From Holacanthus passer (lineage: Eukaryota > Chordata > Actinopteri > Pomacanthidae), in the NCBI GenBank assembly GCA_025331565.1, contig JAFREQ010000014.1, forward strand, positions 10,372,501 to 10,436,500: a stretch of 64,000 nt of DNA. Reading direction: 5' to 3'. Shown here in pieces: positions 11,447 to 24,431 of the stretch. The notes beneath the pieces were generated by a model. The model was given only the letters and a program-made list of their open reading frames with translations, was not told the origin of the DNA and made no database searches. How positions within the stretch are numbered: the stretch's first letter is position 1; every line of letters starts with the position of its first letter. A program made the translations under genes and the position numbers.

Positions 11447-14400
11447 GAGTCTATCTGTAAATGGAAGGTAATGATTTTAACATCCATCACTGATCTTAAT
11501 GCTTTGAAACAGAGCTGGGATTACTTCCCACCTTTCCTTAGAAACTTCAGGGATTCAAGCTGCCAACGAATTTAACTTATGATGACTATTTTAATAACCA
11601 CTATCCAAAAGCAAAAAGCAGCTCCAATTAATTTTTTTCAACAGCACACCATTATAAGAGTTTGTGTCCTGTGATTTATTATCAGTGTTGCTGCTCTGCA
11701 AAGTTGCCTCCAACATTTTAACCTTCATCATTCTTGGTCTTATTTGTGCATTTTTGCTGCACATATTCTAATTGAACTGGGGATTATTTGAAAGAGATTT
11801 TTATAGGCTGTAATTTGTAATTGCCTTGTAATTTTTATGTGAACATCACTGCAAAGAAAAAGTGTTTTTCTGTCGTTGTTTTATTAAAGTCAAAAATGAT
11901 TTGCTCCTGATAAAAAAAAAAAGGAGTGAGAAAAAAAATATGGAACATTATTAGTGAAAATAAGCTAAATTATGAGTTGGTGAAGTGGATTCAGGCTTAT
12001 TTAGGATTTTGTTTCTAAAAACCCATTTTCTTGGTGTCAGTTTGTTGGCCTGCCACATTGAGCAATAATAATAGAGCGATAAATGTAGTTTATGTCTGTG
12101 CTGTTGGCTCAGCGCGTGTTGAGCTCAGCTGGAGCCTGTATTAGACAAGGCAGAGTCATTAATCCACCAGGTACCACACACACACAGACACACACACAGA
12201 AATGACTTCACTAAAATACCCAAAACCAGCCATCTAGAGCATAGGTGAGGGGTGAAAAATATCTCATTCCCTGCACAATAACATGCATGAAAATGTCCAT
12301 GTGTGTGAGTGTGTTTATGGGAGAAGTGTCTGTGTGTGGGCGGCCATGGGGCTGATGGAATGCCTAATAGTTTGTGTATATTAAAAGCAGTTATGGGGAG
12401 TAGTGGGAAGAGTGTGTGTGGAGGCTTTAGCTGGGCATTATTGGCTTTAAGGGGGATTTTAGTGTAGGACATACAGAATTGAATTGTTCATCAAATTTCT
12501 GTGGGTGCACAGTAAGTGGTGATATGGACAGATCTGCAGCTTTGACAACCAAAAATGATGAGAAAAGTGGGGGGGGAAAGCATATATAATGTAATACAAA
12601 TGCATCATTTTGGAATAATGATCATGTTTTTGTGACTATAAAGCCACAGTTTTAAAGTAAGTGTCAAAGGTAATACTCTGATCAGGAGCAGTCAATGTAT
12701 TTATTTGCTGCATCTGTAGTAGAATTATGAGGAAATCCCCAAAGTAAAGTGGATGATTTCTTAATGATAATGCTTGAGAAAATGATCAGATCATTAACCT
12801 TTTTTTAAGCGTTTCTTGCATGATTCAACAGGGCTTGAGAGATGACAAGGCAACAAGATGCCAATGTAAAATATAGAAAATGTGGCTGTGTCATCAGATG
12901 TCAATAGGAGCCTTCTCTATTTGTCTCCCACTTGTCTTTCGTCTGTGAGTCACAGGAGAGTCGGGGCTTTACAGCATGTTGTTTTAGACCTGTGGATAAT
13001 GATTTATTATCCTATAAAATCCACAAGTCCTCCTGACTCTCAGAGAGAAAAAGAGAAAATTAAGTGTGAATTGCCGCTCTGGCTCTTTCCTTTGATGAGC
13101 ACTCTGTTCTTACTCCGCCTTTCTAATCCCACTCTGGGGAGTAGAGAGCCTCCAGTCTCCATCCTCTCGACCGGCCTCGTAAAATACGACCACACAGCTA
13201 CACGATCCCTGACCTCCCCTCGCTGACCCACCAAAGCCCTGCAGCCACTGAGCTGCAAGAGGTCCCATGCACACGCACATACGGGTGCATTAGAGTTTAT
13301 TTTGGACAAGCTCAATGCATCTCGATAGGATGCAAGTCTGTTTTATGAGGGTGGGGAGAAGGACTGGAAGAAGCATGAGAACGCTGAGCGAGATGAGAAC
13401 GAGAGCGAGCGGGCAGAAAACAGAGAGAGGAGTAAATGGGGTATTAGTTTGACAGGGGTATTGAGGCCCCAGACTGCGCGCTCTGATTTGTGACGACATG
13501 ATTTCAACTATCCCATTGGGAAACATTTAAACACACATACACACGCATGTCTTGTGGGGAGAGGTTAAGTGCTTATTTATTTGGAGAGCAGAGTAAATGG
13601 TTTCCACTCCCCTCCTTCTCGCAAACCTTAAACTGTTAAGTGTAGTGAACTCTGACTCATAGAGGACTGTTGCTGAAGCTCTCCTTCATGCCACTCACCA
13701 CCTTTGAGTGTGTGTGTATCCACCTACCATATGAGGGCACCTGTGTGTACTAATCAATCGCAAAAGAACATCAGTCACTGCTGTGATTTGGACTTTGTAG
13801 TTAGATTGATTTCAAAACCACCTAGAAATGTCTTGTGTTTTTTTTGAATCATCAGGTACATTGGTGCACTGGGGGCCCGTGTGATCTGTGACAACATCCC
13901 AGGCTTGGTGAACAAGCAGCGGCAACTATGCCAGCGCCATCCAGACATCATGCAGGCCATCGGCGAGGGCACAAAGGAGTGGATCAGAGAGTGCCAGCAC
14001 CAGTTCAGACACCATCGCTGGAACTGCAGCACACTGGACCGTGACCACACCGTGTTTGGACGTGTCCTGCTACGGAGTAAGTCTGTGTGGGCGTCCTCAT
14101 GTCTGCCCATCTAATACTGACTGTGTAGCCAAAGAGTAGAGATACTGAGCCCAAACCTGAGCCCCATCTGCTACTACCACACTCCTCATTCTCGACCTTC
14201 TTCTTCACTTTGACTTCCTTATCTCTCCCTTGTCCTGTTTGTCCTTCTCGCCTCGTTCTGCTCTTTCTCCGATCTTTCCTTCTCATACTCAGGTATGTTG
14301 GTGCTCCGTGTTTATAGCTGCTAATGGACTGTTGCAATGCCTTATGCTTCGTCAATAAACACACAGGCTTCGAGGCACGGGCTTGTCGTCATTTGATTTT

Positions 14401-17400
14401 TCCACTCCTACCAGACGTCTGTGCTTTGTACCGGATTCATACAAATACACAAACATTACGCACACCGGTGCACATGCATGTTAACATACATATTTTCCAA
14501 CTATCGTTGTAGCCAGTGGATGAATAATTCCTCCTTATGCAGCCAGAATCATGAATATTTCTTAAGTAAAAGGACAGGGGCTCTTCAGTAAAACCACCTG
14601 GTAGCAAACCTACATTGATGTCTTGACGTCAGCTGGTTATTTGGCATGAAACATTAAATGACAGCAGTTCTATAAGTCGTCCATTATGTTGCAATGATCA
14701 TGCAGTAGACAGTAAAGATCATCACAGCTGCCTTCTGCAGAGCATTGATGTGGTGATGCACCTGTGAGCCACTATTGCAAGCAGTGCAACCAGTAAAAAG
14801 AGTAACTCATCGCTCTCTGTGCTTTCTCTTGACTTTGTTGTGTTTAGCAGTTCATTGTAGTGTATCTGGACAAAATAAGATGCTTGTCTGAGCAGACTTA
14901 GTATCTGACGTCACTGACTCTCCTTGGCTCGTTACTGTCCTTCTTCCAGCCATCCAAAGCATGTGTGGGGGCCAACGATGCATGGAAAAAAGTAGCAGAT
15001 ATGGAGATAGAGGCTGTGTGTGCGTGTATGTGTGCGTGCGTGTGTGTGTGTGTGGTGCAAAGGAATAAACAGTAATGTAGATGTAAATATTTAGAGAGAT
15101 ATTCTCACTGTCAGACAAACAGCGAAGGTTTGAATGATGACCAGCAATGCCCTCCTCCATCCTCCCCCACATACACCCCGTCAGCAGCACCCACTGCCCC
15201 CTTCTCCTCACCCCAGAGATGGAATGGGACATTCCAGTGAATACAGAGCGAGCAGGTTGGATCAGACAAACTCTTCCCGGCCGGGCGTGTTCAGATAGGT
15301 TTGCAGAGTGAACATGGATCTTGTTTTCAGAGACTAAAGTGACCCATCCTTAGTCATTTGTAATCAGCACTATATGAGTTAGTTTTGTAATGGTATTTTG
15401 AAGTGCTGGTACTTGAGTAGCTCCGTTTCATGAAACTTTATCCTTCCACTCCACAACATTTCAGAAGGAAATGTTGCTTTGATCATGTATGTATGTTACT
15501 TTGCAAGAGAGTGTTTTAAATTCAAAACTGAAATCATACATGTAAATAAATGTGATGCATTACTATTTATCGTAGTCTTCAGGTTATTTAATGGTTTGTT
15601 ACAGCATTTAAATGCTTCTTACAACTTGTTGTGATCAGACAAAAACAGTTATGGGTGTGAGCATGGTTAGAGACAGTTCATCAGATCCAAGAAGCAAATG
15701 TCCTAAGCACCTTTTGTTCACACACAACTGCGAGCCAACCTATTAAAAAACAAGATTAAAAGTCTAACATCCTGTTTACATAGGCTGCATGGCGAAAGCA
15801 GCGTGTCTGCAGCAAAGCAGTTTCAGTCCTCTGTCCGTGTCTATGGAGGACTGAAGCTTGGATACGTTCAGTCATAGTGCTACTATGTGGTCACCCATGT
15901 TTTGGCAGCGCTCCGAGATCAATACATAGAGGCTTTAAGGCATTTTTTACGCATGTGAAGCACAAGTGAAACATGTGTCCTTATGGAGCTGTACTGATTA
16001 AAATAGAAGCTGATTTTTGCTAATATGGTCTAAAAATTTTGGAGACATCAGATGCATATGAGACAGATGACTGAAAAACATGGCTGAAACAAATCTTGCA
16101 TAGACAGGGTCTAAAAAAAATTTGAAAGTTTTTCCTCTTGGGAGCTGAATGTGCTTAGAAAATTACAATATGCCAATTATATAATGAGATATTGTGTATG
16201 CAGTGTTGACATTTCAGCCTAAGGGCTATGCTAAAGGAAAGCTCAAGTGGGGTCCAAACGGGAAGGAAGGGTAAATCCTCTGGGGAGCATAAAATATGTT
16301 AAACACATTTCACGGCAATCTTTATTTGATTATTTATTCAAGACACGCTTTTTTAGGTGTCAATGCCTCTTGGTGCAAGTAAACAAAATGTCTTGCTGGT
16401 GGCACAATATGAAAAGGTTGTATGGTCACCAAAACATCAAGTTCATGCTCTGGGAACCATGAATCTCTAGAGCAATTTTTGCAGTCTCAAGAACAGTTTT
16501 TGAGATGGTTTGTCATATTTCAAAGCATTGGTTCCAGATGATCGTCAGGGGTGAACAAAATCATGAAAAGAACCAGAGATAAGATTAAAAACAAAACAGC
16601 GCTATTATTATTAACGTTATACGTGAAGACAGCTTATGTCTGTTAGGTTGACCAAGTTCTTCTGCCTCTTGCTGCCATGTTGTTTTTTGGGGCATTCATT
16701 CCCACGGGCGCTGCAAAGAGCAACTGTGACCAACCACTATATCTAATTCTCTATGTATGTTTGGCCACACAATAGATGAGTCATATTCTTAGGAACTAAG
16801 GAGACCAGAAAAGCGCAGCAATGGTAGAAAATACTGTCATGACATCACCCTGGTGCTGATTAATGGGGTATCACTGTGTCTGTATTTAAACAATTTATGT
16901 GAGCAGAGGAGAGCCCCGCAGCTAGGATTATTTCCATGATAATATTTAAACAGAGCTGTCCTATACTCCACATCAGGCCTGATATGCCCCCGTCAGCTGC
17001 ACCTTCACGTCCTGATGGCTCACAACCAGGCCTGGTCATGGCATTATCTGTATCTGTGTATGCATGTTAACATTTGGCCTGAACAACTTTAAGTCTTTAG
17101 GTCTTAGAGTCTACAGTATTGCGTGATACTGAATATTTTTTTTTTTTTGCTTTTGTGCTTTCTCTCTCCGTCTCTCTTTCTCAGGCAGCCGTGAAGCAGC
17201 ATTCGTGTACGCCATCTCCTCAGCAGGAGTGGTGTATGCGCTCACTCGCGCCTGCAGCCAGGGCGAGCTAAAGATGTGTAACTGCGACCCGCAAAAGCGT
17301 GGACGAGCTAGCGACGAGAGAGGAGAGTTTGACTGGGGTGGCTGTAGTGACAATATCAACTATGGGATAAAGTTTGCCAAAGCCTTCATAGACGCCAAAG

Positions 17401-19083
17401 AGAGGACTGTCCGAGATGCACGGGCACTCATGAACCTACACAACAACCGCTGTGGCAGAACAGTAAGTGTGTGATTACAGCAGCTCAGTATATCTCAATA
17501 TATCTCAATCACAATGGTATATCTAGCTATGCAATTTTTAAAATTTGGCCAAGTGTTGATATATCTGCATCTTGAACCCCGTTTACACCTGGTATTAACA
17601 TGCAGTCTCATTATCTCGAGTCCACCTGCTTTGTGATTGAATTGCCATATGCATATCAGGTAGGCAAACTAGTTACGTGACCAATCAACTTGTCGGAGCC
17701 AGACCTCCTCCAGATGAGCAAGATGGCCAATCCGACAGCAGTCCAAAACTGAAATGCATTCTGGGTGTATTTTAAGATTGTCACTTTTTATTTGAAATTC
17801 AAACTACCATTTGAATGTGGGGAAAGATTAAATATTCAGTTTCAAAATAATATATAAGTGTTAGTGTGTTTACTGACTTGTAACTGTAACTCACTTGAGT
17901 GAAGCAGCAGATTCACCATAAATTAACAAAAATGTGTGTGCTGAGGCAAAAAGCAGGCAGGACAGGAAAAAAAAAGTGTGGGCACAAACTGTGGGAGCTT
18001 TCAACAACAGCATTCCACGAGTTGAATATGAAATTTGATGGACATGGAAGAGCTTCATGACTTCTTGTGTCAGAGGTCAATTGGATTTAATTCTGCAAAA
18101 TCTGTGACCAGCAGTGGCTGTGGCTCGCACTGTTCCTCCTTCGATTAACACATGTTTTTCCTTTGACAGATAAAATTTACAGATCGCATGTTAATACTCA
18201 AAACTAAGTGGGGTCTGAGACGTGTGCAGAATTTTGTTTTCTGGTGCCCACAGCGTTCCTCTGGATAATCCAGAGACTTCACTCTGAACTGTTTCTATAG
18301 GGACCGTTTTTTTGAAAGAAAGTAGCTCAGATGAAAACGGCACCAAACAGCTCCTCAAACAAAAATCCTTTCATCTCTGTTATATCCATCTTGAAACCTT
18401 GGCCGAAACCAAAAATGAGCTGCAAGACTAGATACTACTAAAAGTACTGTACATATAGTGTGAAAAATATACTTTCATGACATTTAGTCAAACCAACTCT
18501 GCATTTTTAGAACCATTTCAAAATGGCTAAAACACACAATCCCCACTTCTCTCTATGCATTTAGGCAGTGAAGCGGTTCATGAAGCTGGAGTGTAAATGT
18601 CACGGCGTCAGCGGCTCTTGTACGCTGCGGACATGTTGGATGGCCATGTCAGACTTCAGGAAGACCGGCGACTATCTGAGGAGGAAATACAATGGGGCCA
18701 TTGAGGTGACCATGAATCAGGATGGGACAGGCTTCGCTGTAGCTAACAAGGCCTTCAGGAAGGCCACCAAGAACGACCTGGTCTACTTTGAGAACTCTCC
18801 GGATTACTGCCTACAAGACAAATCAGCAGGTAAGACAGCAGAAGAGGAGAAGAAGGTGGACTGTGCTGAAAGATGCAGAGAGCAAGTTTCTCATGGATGT
18901 TGATGGATTACCCCGACTGTGTTATGTGTGTGTTGTGTATATGTTCATGCATGACTAGTGTGTTTGTGTGTGTGTCGTCAGATAACACGGCAGGCCTCCT
19001 GTGTGATGTCTGTGGAAGCTAATATCCTTGTACCCTGGGGACATGGTCGTTCTGTGACCACCTGACCTCTATCAGTCTCTGTC

Positions 19084-19126
<43 letters not shown>

Positions 19127-21214
19127 TCAGATGAAGTGTTGATTAACCTTTACACAATTCACCTAATCAATTATGATGTTTCTGATGATTGATAGATGAA
19201 ACAGACAAACTTTTAAGATATTTGACATCAACACCTCCATCCAGTTCTTCCTCATCCTCCCTCCCTTTGTCTGCCTCGCTCTTCGTCCCCCCCTCTTTCT
19301 CACCTTCCCAGTGGAATCCACAGCCTAGGGACACAAGCAGCTAATTTGAAAAAAAAAAAAATCACTTCTTTCTGTCTGTCACAGTCTCTCCCTCTCTGTC
19401 TGTCTGAACTAAGCGTAGCTGGAGGGCAGAGTGGGCCTCAGAGTGTGAGAGCCTGTCTGTCTGTCACGCTCCACTGTCCATTTAACCCTCACACACACAC
19501 ACACACACACACATAGAGTGGCTTCAAAGGGAGCAGTGGCTTGGGAAAGGCAGTGTAACTATAGGCCACTCTACCAACACTGCATAGTTGTGTGTGTGGG
19601 TCTGTTGTTCTATGGGCAGCTTGTTGTGATAGGTAGCAGTTCAAACAGGGAGCTTCTCACACGAAACACCAGCACTAATCTCTGCGGGGTTGACATTCAC
19701 ATAAGACAGAAGACAATATGCCACGGCATTAGGTAATAGCCAGACCGCTAAACACTTTGATACACTCAACAATGGTGATGGTACTGCAGATCAGATACAG
19801 TTCAAGCTCGAGATCAGTAGCATTTGTAATAACGTAAAGTTCCAGTCCTGGAACATGAACTCATTTACAGTATATTCTGAGGTTCACTCCATTTGTCTAG
19901 ACAGAGATTTTGGAAAAGAGAGTGTAATGTTCTATAGAGTATTTCTGTTTTTAGCCGTCTCTGATGAACAACATTTTCCACAAGCCAAAGACTGTCATCA
20001 TAGGGTCGATACACTGCTGGCAACACAGCTGCATCGCTGGCAGTTACATCCAAACAAAATCCAATATTAACACTAATAGAATAAATTCATCTGATTTAAA
20101 AGGGGTCTACACACTTTTAGTTTGTATGTATTTGGTTTTCAACAATGTACTAAAAAAAGTAAGAGCAAAAGTAGTTAATTTCAGTTATTTGCATGTTGCC
20201 ACAACATCCTCTTGATATAATGCCCAAACACTCCCAAGAAGGGGAATTTTTTTAGTCTTCCTATTCTGTCAGCGTGGCGTCGTTAAAGCCACAACATTTT
20301 TCATATGGCACATATTATAGCTAAAAAGTTTGAAGAGAGCTTGGATGGATATCAGGTAGTCAGGGATAAAGTTGCTTCTAATAAGCAAACTTCCAGACCA
20401 GACAAATTTCGTGGGAGCTGTAGTTTTGTTGAATGCTGTTAAAATCATGAGGGATTCCAATTCTAATGACAAGTGCTGTAGTAGATACACAGTTATCTTA
20501 GAGTATGTTAGTTACCCAGGAAGATGGGTAAGCCCTAGCTGTTAACCTCTCATTTGTTTTCTTGATTAATTGGTTAATTCTTTGGTTTATAAAATGACAG
20601 AAAATCATAAAACTCACAATTTCCTGAAGCCCAAGGTAACATTTTCAAATTACAATTTTTCCAGCCAATATTAAAAAAGCCCAGATATTCAGTTTCAGCA
20701 AATTGGCACACGAAAAGCTAAAACTAGGTAATATCTGGCTTTTTGGCTCGATAAATTAGTTAAACTATTAATCAATTATCGAAAGAATTAATTATTTTAA
20801 ATTTGACTGACTAATTGATTAATTAAGTAATAATGTCAGATCCAGTCAGGACTTTGGTTCTCTATAGAAATGACCCACCAGTTGTTCTTTTTCAGAATGG
20901 GCAGAGAAGCAAAACATAAAAGACCAGTTATGAGAAACTTTTAGGTTTTATTAGCTCTACTAACTCTTTTGTGCTCTTGTGCAGGCTCCCTGGGCACAGC
21001 TGGGCGGGTGTGCAATAAGACGTCACGCGGCACAGATGGCTGTGAGGTCATGTGCTGTGGGCGGGGCTACGACACCACGAGAGTCAAGCAAATCACCAAG
21101 TGCGAGTGCAAGTTCAAGTGGTGCTGCGCCGTAGAGTGTAAGGACTGTGAGGAAGCCGTGGACATACACACGTGCAAAGCCCCCAAACGAGCCGAATGGT
21201 TGGACCAGACCTGA
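11080..21214 (+). CDS. wnt2b: Wnt2b secreted signalling protein (five coding exons, 391 aa)
   Basis: Coding exons are 11080-11261, 13856-14076, 17185-17462, 18565-18829 and 20985-21214. All introns are GT/AG, the joined length is 1176 nt, and no stop interrupts it. The product has the length I recall for human WNT2B (391 aa). It is a cysteine-rich secreted Wnt ligand for Frizzled/LRP receptors. A hydrophobic signal core (CLLLLLL) lies near residues 45-51 after an N-terminal extension of about 40 residues. Visible landmarks are the sequon NCS in exon 2, HNNRCGR in exon 3, CHGVSGSC in exon 4 (the acylated serine should be Ser243), and a C-terminus rich in cysteine that ends CKAPKRAEWLDQT. That ending separates Wnt2b from Wnt2. 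The start chosen is the ATG at 11080, which leads directly into the signal peptide. Teleosts have wnt2ba and wnt2bb, and I cannot say which this is. In zebrafish wnt2bb acts in liver specification; that role is knowledge of the family, not seen here. Confidence 0.96.
11262..13855 (+). other. wnt2b: wnt2b intron 1
   Basis: A 2.6-kb intron. It holds the facing (AAT)n/(ATT)n pair at 11351-11449, short CA/GT repeats near 12174-12200 and no coding segment I recognise. Confidence 0.85.
11351..11449. repeat. Facing (AAT)n and (ATT)n arrays, potential long hairpin
   Basis: About 14 AAT units (11351-11392) are followed after roughly 22 bp by about 11 ATT units (to 11449). The arrays are reverse complements, so single-stranded DNA or the wnt2b pre-mRNA could fold into an A-U stem of about 30 bp, some 90 bp after the exon 1 donor. 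Confidence 0.88.
13856..14076 (+). CDS. wnt2b: wnt2b coding exon 2
   Basis: Encodes residues 61-135, from YIGALGARVICDNIPG to HTVFGRVLLR. It contains the conserved Wnt segments CQHQFRHHRWNC and the NCS sequon. The acceptor is ATCAG|G and the donor is A|GTAAGT, phase 1. Confidence 0.95.
14077..17184 (+). other. wnt2b: wnt2b intron 2
   Basis: A 3.1-kb intron. A GT-rich tract lies near 15020-15053. I see no further exon, and the acceptor is preceded by a pyrimidine-rich tract at 17139-17184. Confidence 0.85.
17185..17462 (+). CDS. wnt2b: wnt2b coding exon 3
   Basis: Encodes residues 135-227, with SREAAFVYAISSAGVVYA, FDWGGCSDNI and MNLHNNRCGRT. These are diagnostic Wnt blocks. The acceptor is TTTCTCAG and the donor ACA|GTAAGT, phase 0. 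Confidence 0.96.
17463..18564 (+). other. wnt2b: wnt2b intron 3
   Basis: A 1.1-kb intron. Most of it (17578-18214) looks like a nonautonomous element bounded by imperfect terminal inverted repeats; it has its own entry. Confidence 0.85.
17578..18214. mobile_element. Candidate nonautonomous DNA element with terminal inverted repeats
   Basis: The left end (17578-17620, ACCCCGTTTACACCTGGTAT...) and the reverse complement of the right end (18168-18214, ACCCCACTTAGTTTTGAGTA...) both start ACCCC and share TATTAACATGC at the same distance. That is an imperfect inverted repeat of about 45 bp around some 640 bp of noncoding sequence. A target-site duplication is not clear. The phrase TTTACACCTGGTATTAACATG is one I associate with dispersed fish repeats. 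Confidence 0.5.
18565..18829 (+). CDS. wnt2b: wnt2b coding exon 4
   Basis: Encodes residues 228-316. It includes the acylation loop KCHGVSGSCTLRTCW, with Ser243 as the expected palmitoleate site, and DLVYFENSPDYC. The acceptor is TTTAG|GCA and the donor G|GTAAGA, phase 1. Confidence 0.96.
18830..20984 (+). other. wnt2b: wnt2b intron 4
   Basis: A 2.2-kb intron with (CA)n runs at 19084-19125 and about 19490-19514. Between 20560 and 20830 it is AT-rich with many TTAATTGATTAATT-like words. I see no coding exon. Confidence 0.85.
19084..19125. repeat. (CA)n microsatellite in wnt2b intron 4
   Basis: About 20 uninterrupted CA units. Confidence 0.92.
20985..21214 (+). CDS. wnt2b: wnt2b coding exon 5 (C-terminus)
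   Basis: Encodes residues 316-391, starting GSLGTAGRVC and ending KAPKRAEWLDQT then TGA. It holds the cysteine-rich C-terminal Wnt domain (GCEVMCCGRGYDTTR, CKFKWCCAVECKDC). The acceptor is TGTGCAG. Confidence 0.96.
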
Positions 21215-21900
21215 GGACACGCCCCATCCACCCCCTGTAATGCAACCCCACCCCTTTCCCCTTTACAGGACATCCTGTGGAACATGGCATTCTGGGAAAG
21301 TTTGTCCGAATGTGCTCTGCGTCTCCGCCCTCCCCTGCCCCCACCTCGGTTCATCATTGCATGGCTTTTCTACCTGTGAAAGCACTAGAATTCAGTACCC
21401 ATCAATATGAATTAATACCCATTAGCCCCTGTTTGTGAATGGCCCTGTGACTGAACTGCTGGGATCAGACGATGGACGGTGAAACTAGTGAACACTTTGG
21501 GGTTCGGGTGGATTGGGCTTTTATCAAAGATTCAGTCCAGACGGCCTTTTTTCTAGCGTGTGGTTCTGGGTTAAAAATGGTTTGCTGCTTTCATGATGCT
21601 TTAAAGACACATTTTTACATTAACTGAGCCTTCAAACATATCCAGTATTATTACAACAACATCATATACTCACATAATTTTCTTTCTTTTTTGGGGAAGT
21701 ACACTTTTATCTACCAAAAACAAATACTCGGTTGGACTTTGGGAAAGTAGCTTGACAAGTGCACTTTGAGAAGTGGACATCGAAGCGCAAGTTTGGCTCT
21801 GTGTGGCCAAACAGGAGTCCAGGCAGAGGACTACAAGGGAGGACAGGGAGATGGACACCAGATGAATAAATGGACGGATGCATCATTGGAACTTTGAATG
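21215..21900 (+). other. wnt2b: wnt2b 3' UTR (end uncertain)
   Basis: Noncoding sequence follows the stop. An AATAAA lies at 21865-21870, and A-rich sequence follows from 21910. The true cleavage site may be further on. An 18-bp palindrome (TCTCATCCG and its complement) at 21972-21989 lies just beyond. Confidence 0.45.
21865..21870 (+). terminator. wnt2b: Candidate polyadenylation signal for wnt2b
   Basis: Canonical AATAAA 650 bp after the stop codon. No transcript evidence confirms its use. Confidence 0.4.
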
Positions 21901-22415
21901 CAACTGTATAAAAAAAAAAGAAAAAAAGCTGTTTAAAGTGATTTATTTAAATTGTAAAGTGTTGTTTCATTTCTCATCCGCGGATGAGACTGCACTACAT
22001 TGGCTGACACAAGGAGAGAGAAGAACACCCCCAATATTATGATTATACAGTGTACTCTAGTTTTCAGTGTGTAAGACGTGAAACTGCCGGTGACGAGAAG
22101 AAGAAATAGAAGAAGGCCTGCACGGTCATTCAGTCACACATAACCACAACATCAGACAGATTTCACTTCTCTGCTCTCCAGCTTGCTTGTATAACATTGT
22201 GTATATTGCCTTATCTAAACAGATGTTCATATGAAATATATGGTGCATTAGTATGACATTGGAATCTTTGTTTTTGTTCAGACCCGCAAACATAAGAGGT
22301 TGAAGGCAAGAGAGAGACTAGATAGTGCCGACTGAGCAGAACTAATCAGTGTGACCGAGCGGGATAGTGAGTAAGTTCTGTTATACTGCTGTCATAACCG
22401 GCAGTGTTATTCCCA

Positions 22416-22463
<48 letters not shown>

Positions 22464-23229
22464 GCTGCTCCTCACCAGCCTGAGTTGAGAGACACCGAGG
22501 CAGTAATAATACAATCTATGTTAGTAACAAAGGCCGATTCAGTGTGAGTTGGGGTGGGGTGTGTTATATTAGTCAAGGGGAGGGAAGTGTTTGATTAAAG
22601 GCCCAACCTAAACCCCAACCCCTGCTGGCCTCATCCCACCCCTCGCTATGTGGAATTCCAGGTGGGTCCCAGGCTAATGACTAGATGGCTGTAATTACCC
22701 GGGGCTGTTGATAGCTGGTGACTGGACATGGTCGTGCCACAGAGGACCTAGTGTGGGCTCCTGCTGGGACCACATTTAATCAAAGGCTTCTTGGCCGGCT
22801 TATCAAAGGGAATACTTTCCAGCAATCTTCTCTGCCTCAGCCCCCTCTGCTCCCCAGACTCTCAGTCCAGTTCAGTCTCTGTTACATTAGAGCCGCCTGA
22901 TAACGTGGACTCAAAAGGATATCACACACAAGCGCAAACTTAAGACAAAAACAGTGTGTAAACACAAAGGGCGTCTTTTTGGAGAAATAACACACCATTA
23001 ATTCATTATCTCTTTACTCAGCAGACCCTTACCGTCTCATAACACTATTACGTTTTTCGTAAGATTTTAACCTTGTGCACTGTGTTGGTCAGTGATAAGA
23101 TCATCTCTCCTTGCCCAGGCTTGGGACAGGATGCAGCCATGTTCAAGCCTGATTGGACGCACCAGGTCCACGACACAGGAAATGCAAGGCCCTCTGCCCT
23201 GGAGATACCTTAATTCAGGAAGCAGACAC
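21901..23229. other. Intergenic DNA after wnt2b
   Basis: No gene seen. It contains a (CA)n tract at 22418-22461 and otherwise unremarkable sequence. Confidence 0.6.
22418..22461. repeat. (CA)n microsatellite
   Basis: About 22 CA units. Confidence 0.92.
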
Positions 23230-24394
23230 AAACTCAGATATGGCAGCTGAGATGAAAATACAAAATTGCTCTCCTCAGTCTCTTCAATCAATACAATCTC
23301 TTTCACACTTCTTAATAATAGGCCACTCATGTTTCACCTTTCAGTCTCAACACCCTGGAAGTGGTCTTTTAAGCCAGATGAAACCAACCAATCAGCTAAA
23401 CTTCAGACATGCCTTAATGAATTAAAAATCTGGATGACCTGCAATTTTCTACTGTTAAACCCAGACAAAACTGAAGTTAATGTACTTGGTCCCAAGCACG
23501 TCCAATGCGCATTGTCTAAAGATATCAGTGATCTCGATGGCATTGCATTGCCTCCAGCGCTACTGTAAGGAATATAGGAATTATCTTCGATGAGGATATG
23601 TCCTTTAACAAGCATATAAAACAAATTTCACAGAAAAAGATGCAGAAAAATTAGTCCATGCATTTGTTATTTCTAGGCTGGACTATCACAATTCTCTATT
23701 ATCAGGCTGCAACAATAAGTCCTTAAAGACCCTCCACTTGATCCAGCACATGTTTTGACAAGAACAAGGAAAAGAGATCATATTTCACCCATTTTGGCTT
23801 CTTTGCACTGGCTCCCTGTCAAATCGAGAATTTAATTCAAAATCCTTCTGCTAACCAATAAAGCTCTTAACGGTCAAGCACCAACATATCTTCAAGAGCT
23901 CATTGTACCCCATTTTCCTAATAGAGCACTATACTCCCAGCATGCAGGGTTTCTTTTGGTTCCTAGAGTCTCCAAAAGTAGAGTGGGAGCCAGAGCCTGG
24001 TTGGCCCAGGTGAGCCCAGGTGCTGCTATATATAGCATAGTATATATATTTATGCTGCTATAGGCCTAGACTGCCGCGGGACTTCCCATGATGCACTGAG
24101 CTCTGAACTCTCCTTCTCTCTCCTCCATTTGTGTCCAATCATAACCCATCAATGCATCTTACTAATGCAACTTCTTCCCTCTCTCGTAGTTTTGTGCTCT
24201 CCCTCTTTCTCTCCTGTTGTTTTCTGCAGGTACATGTGTCACCGGAGCTGCAGAGTCTGGACCTGTGTTTACAAGCCTCCCACTGCCCACATGTCTCTGT
24301 TTAATCACTGCTATTATCGCTGCTATTGTTATTATTACATTTGTGGATTGTAGTACTCCATGTTCTCTCCCTCTTCACCCCTCCACCATCTCCA

Positions 24395-24431
<37 letters not shown>

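Noticed and set aside
13881..14114. Reading wnt2b exon 2 through into KSVWASSCLPI
   Set aside because: That is intron sequence; the A|GTAAGT donor at 14076 joins in frame to exon 3 and restores the conserved SREAAFVY.
11080..21214. Assignment as wnt2 rather than wnt2b
   Set aside because: The end AEWLDQT and the long N-terminal extension fit Wnt2b; Wnt2 ends differently, and MOV10 linkage supports WNT2B.
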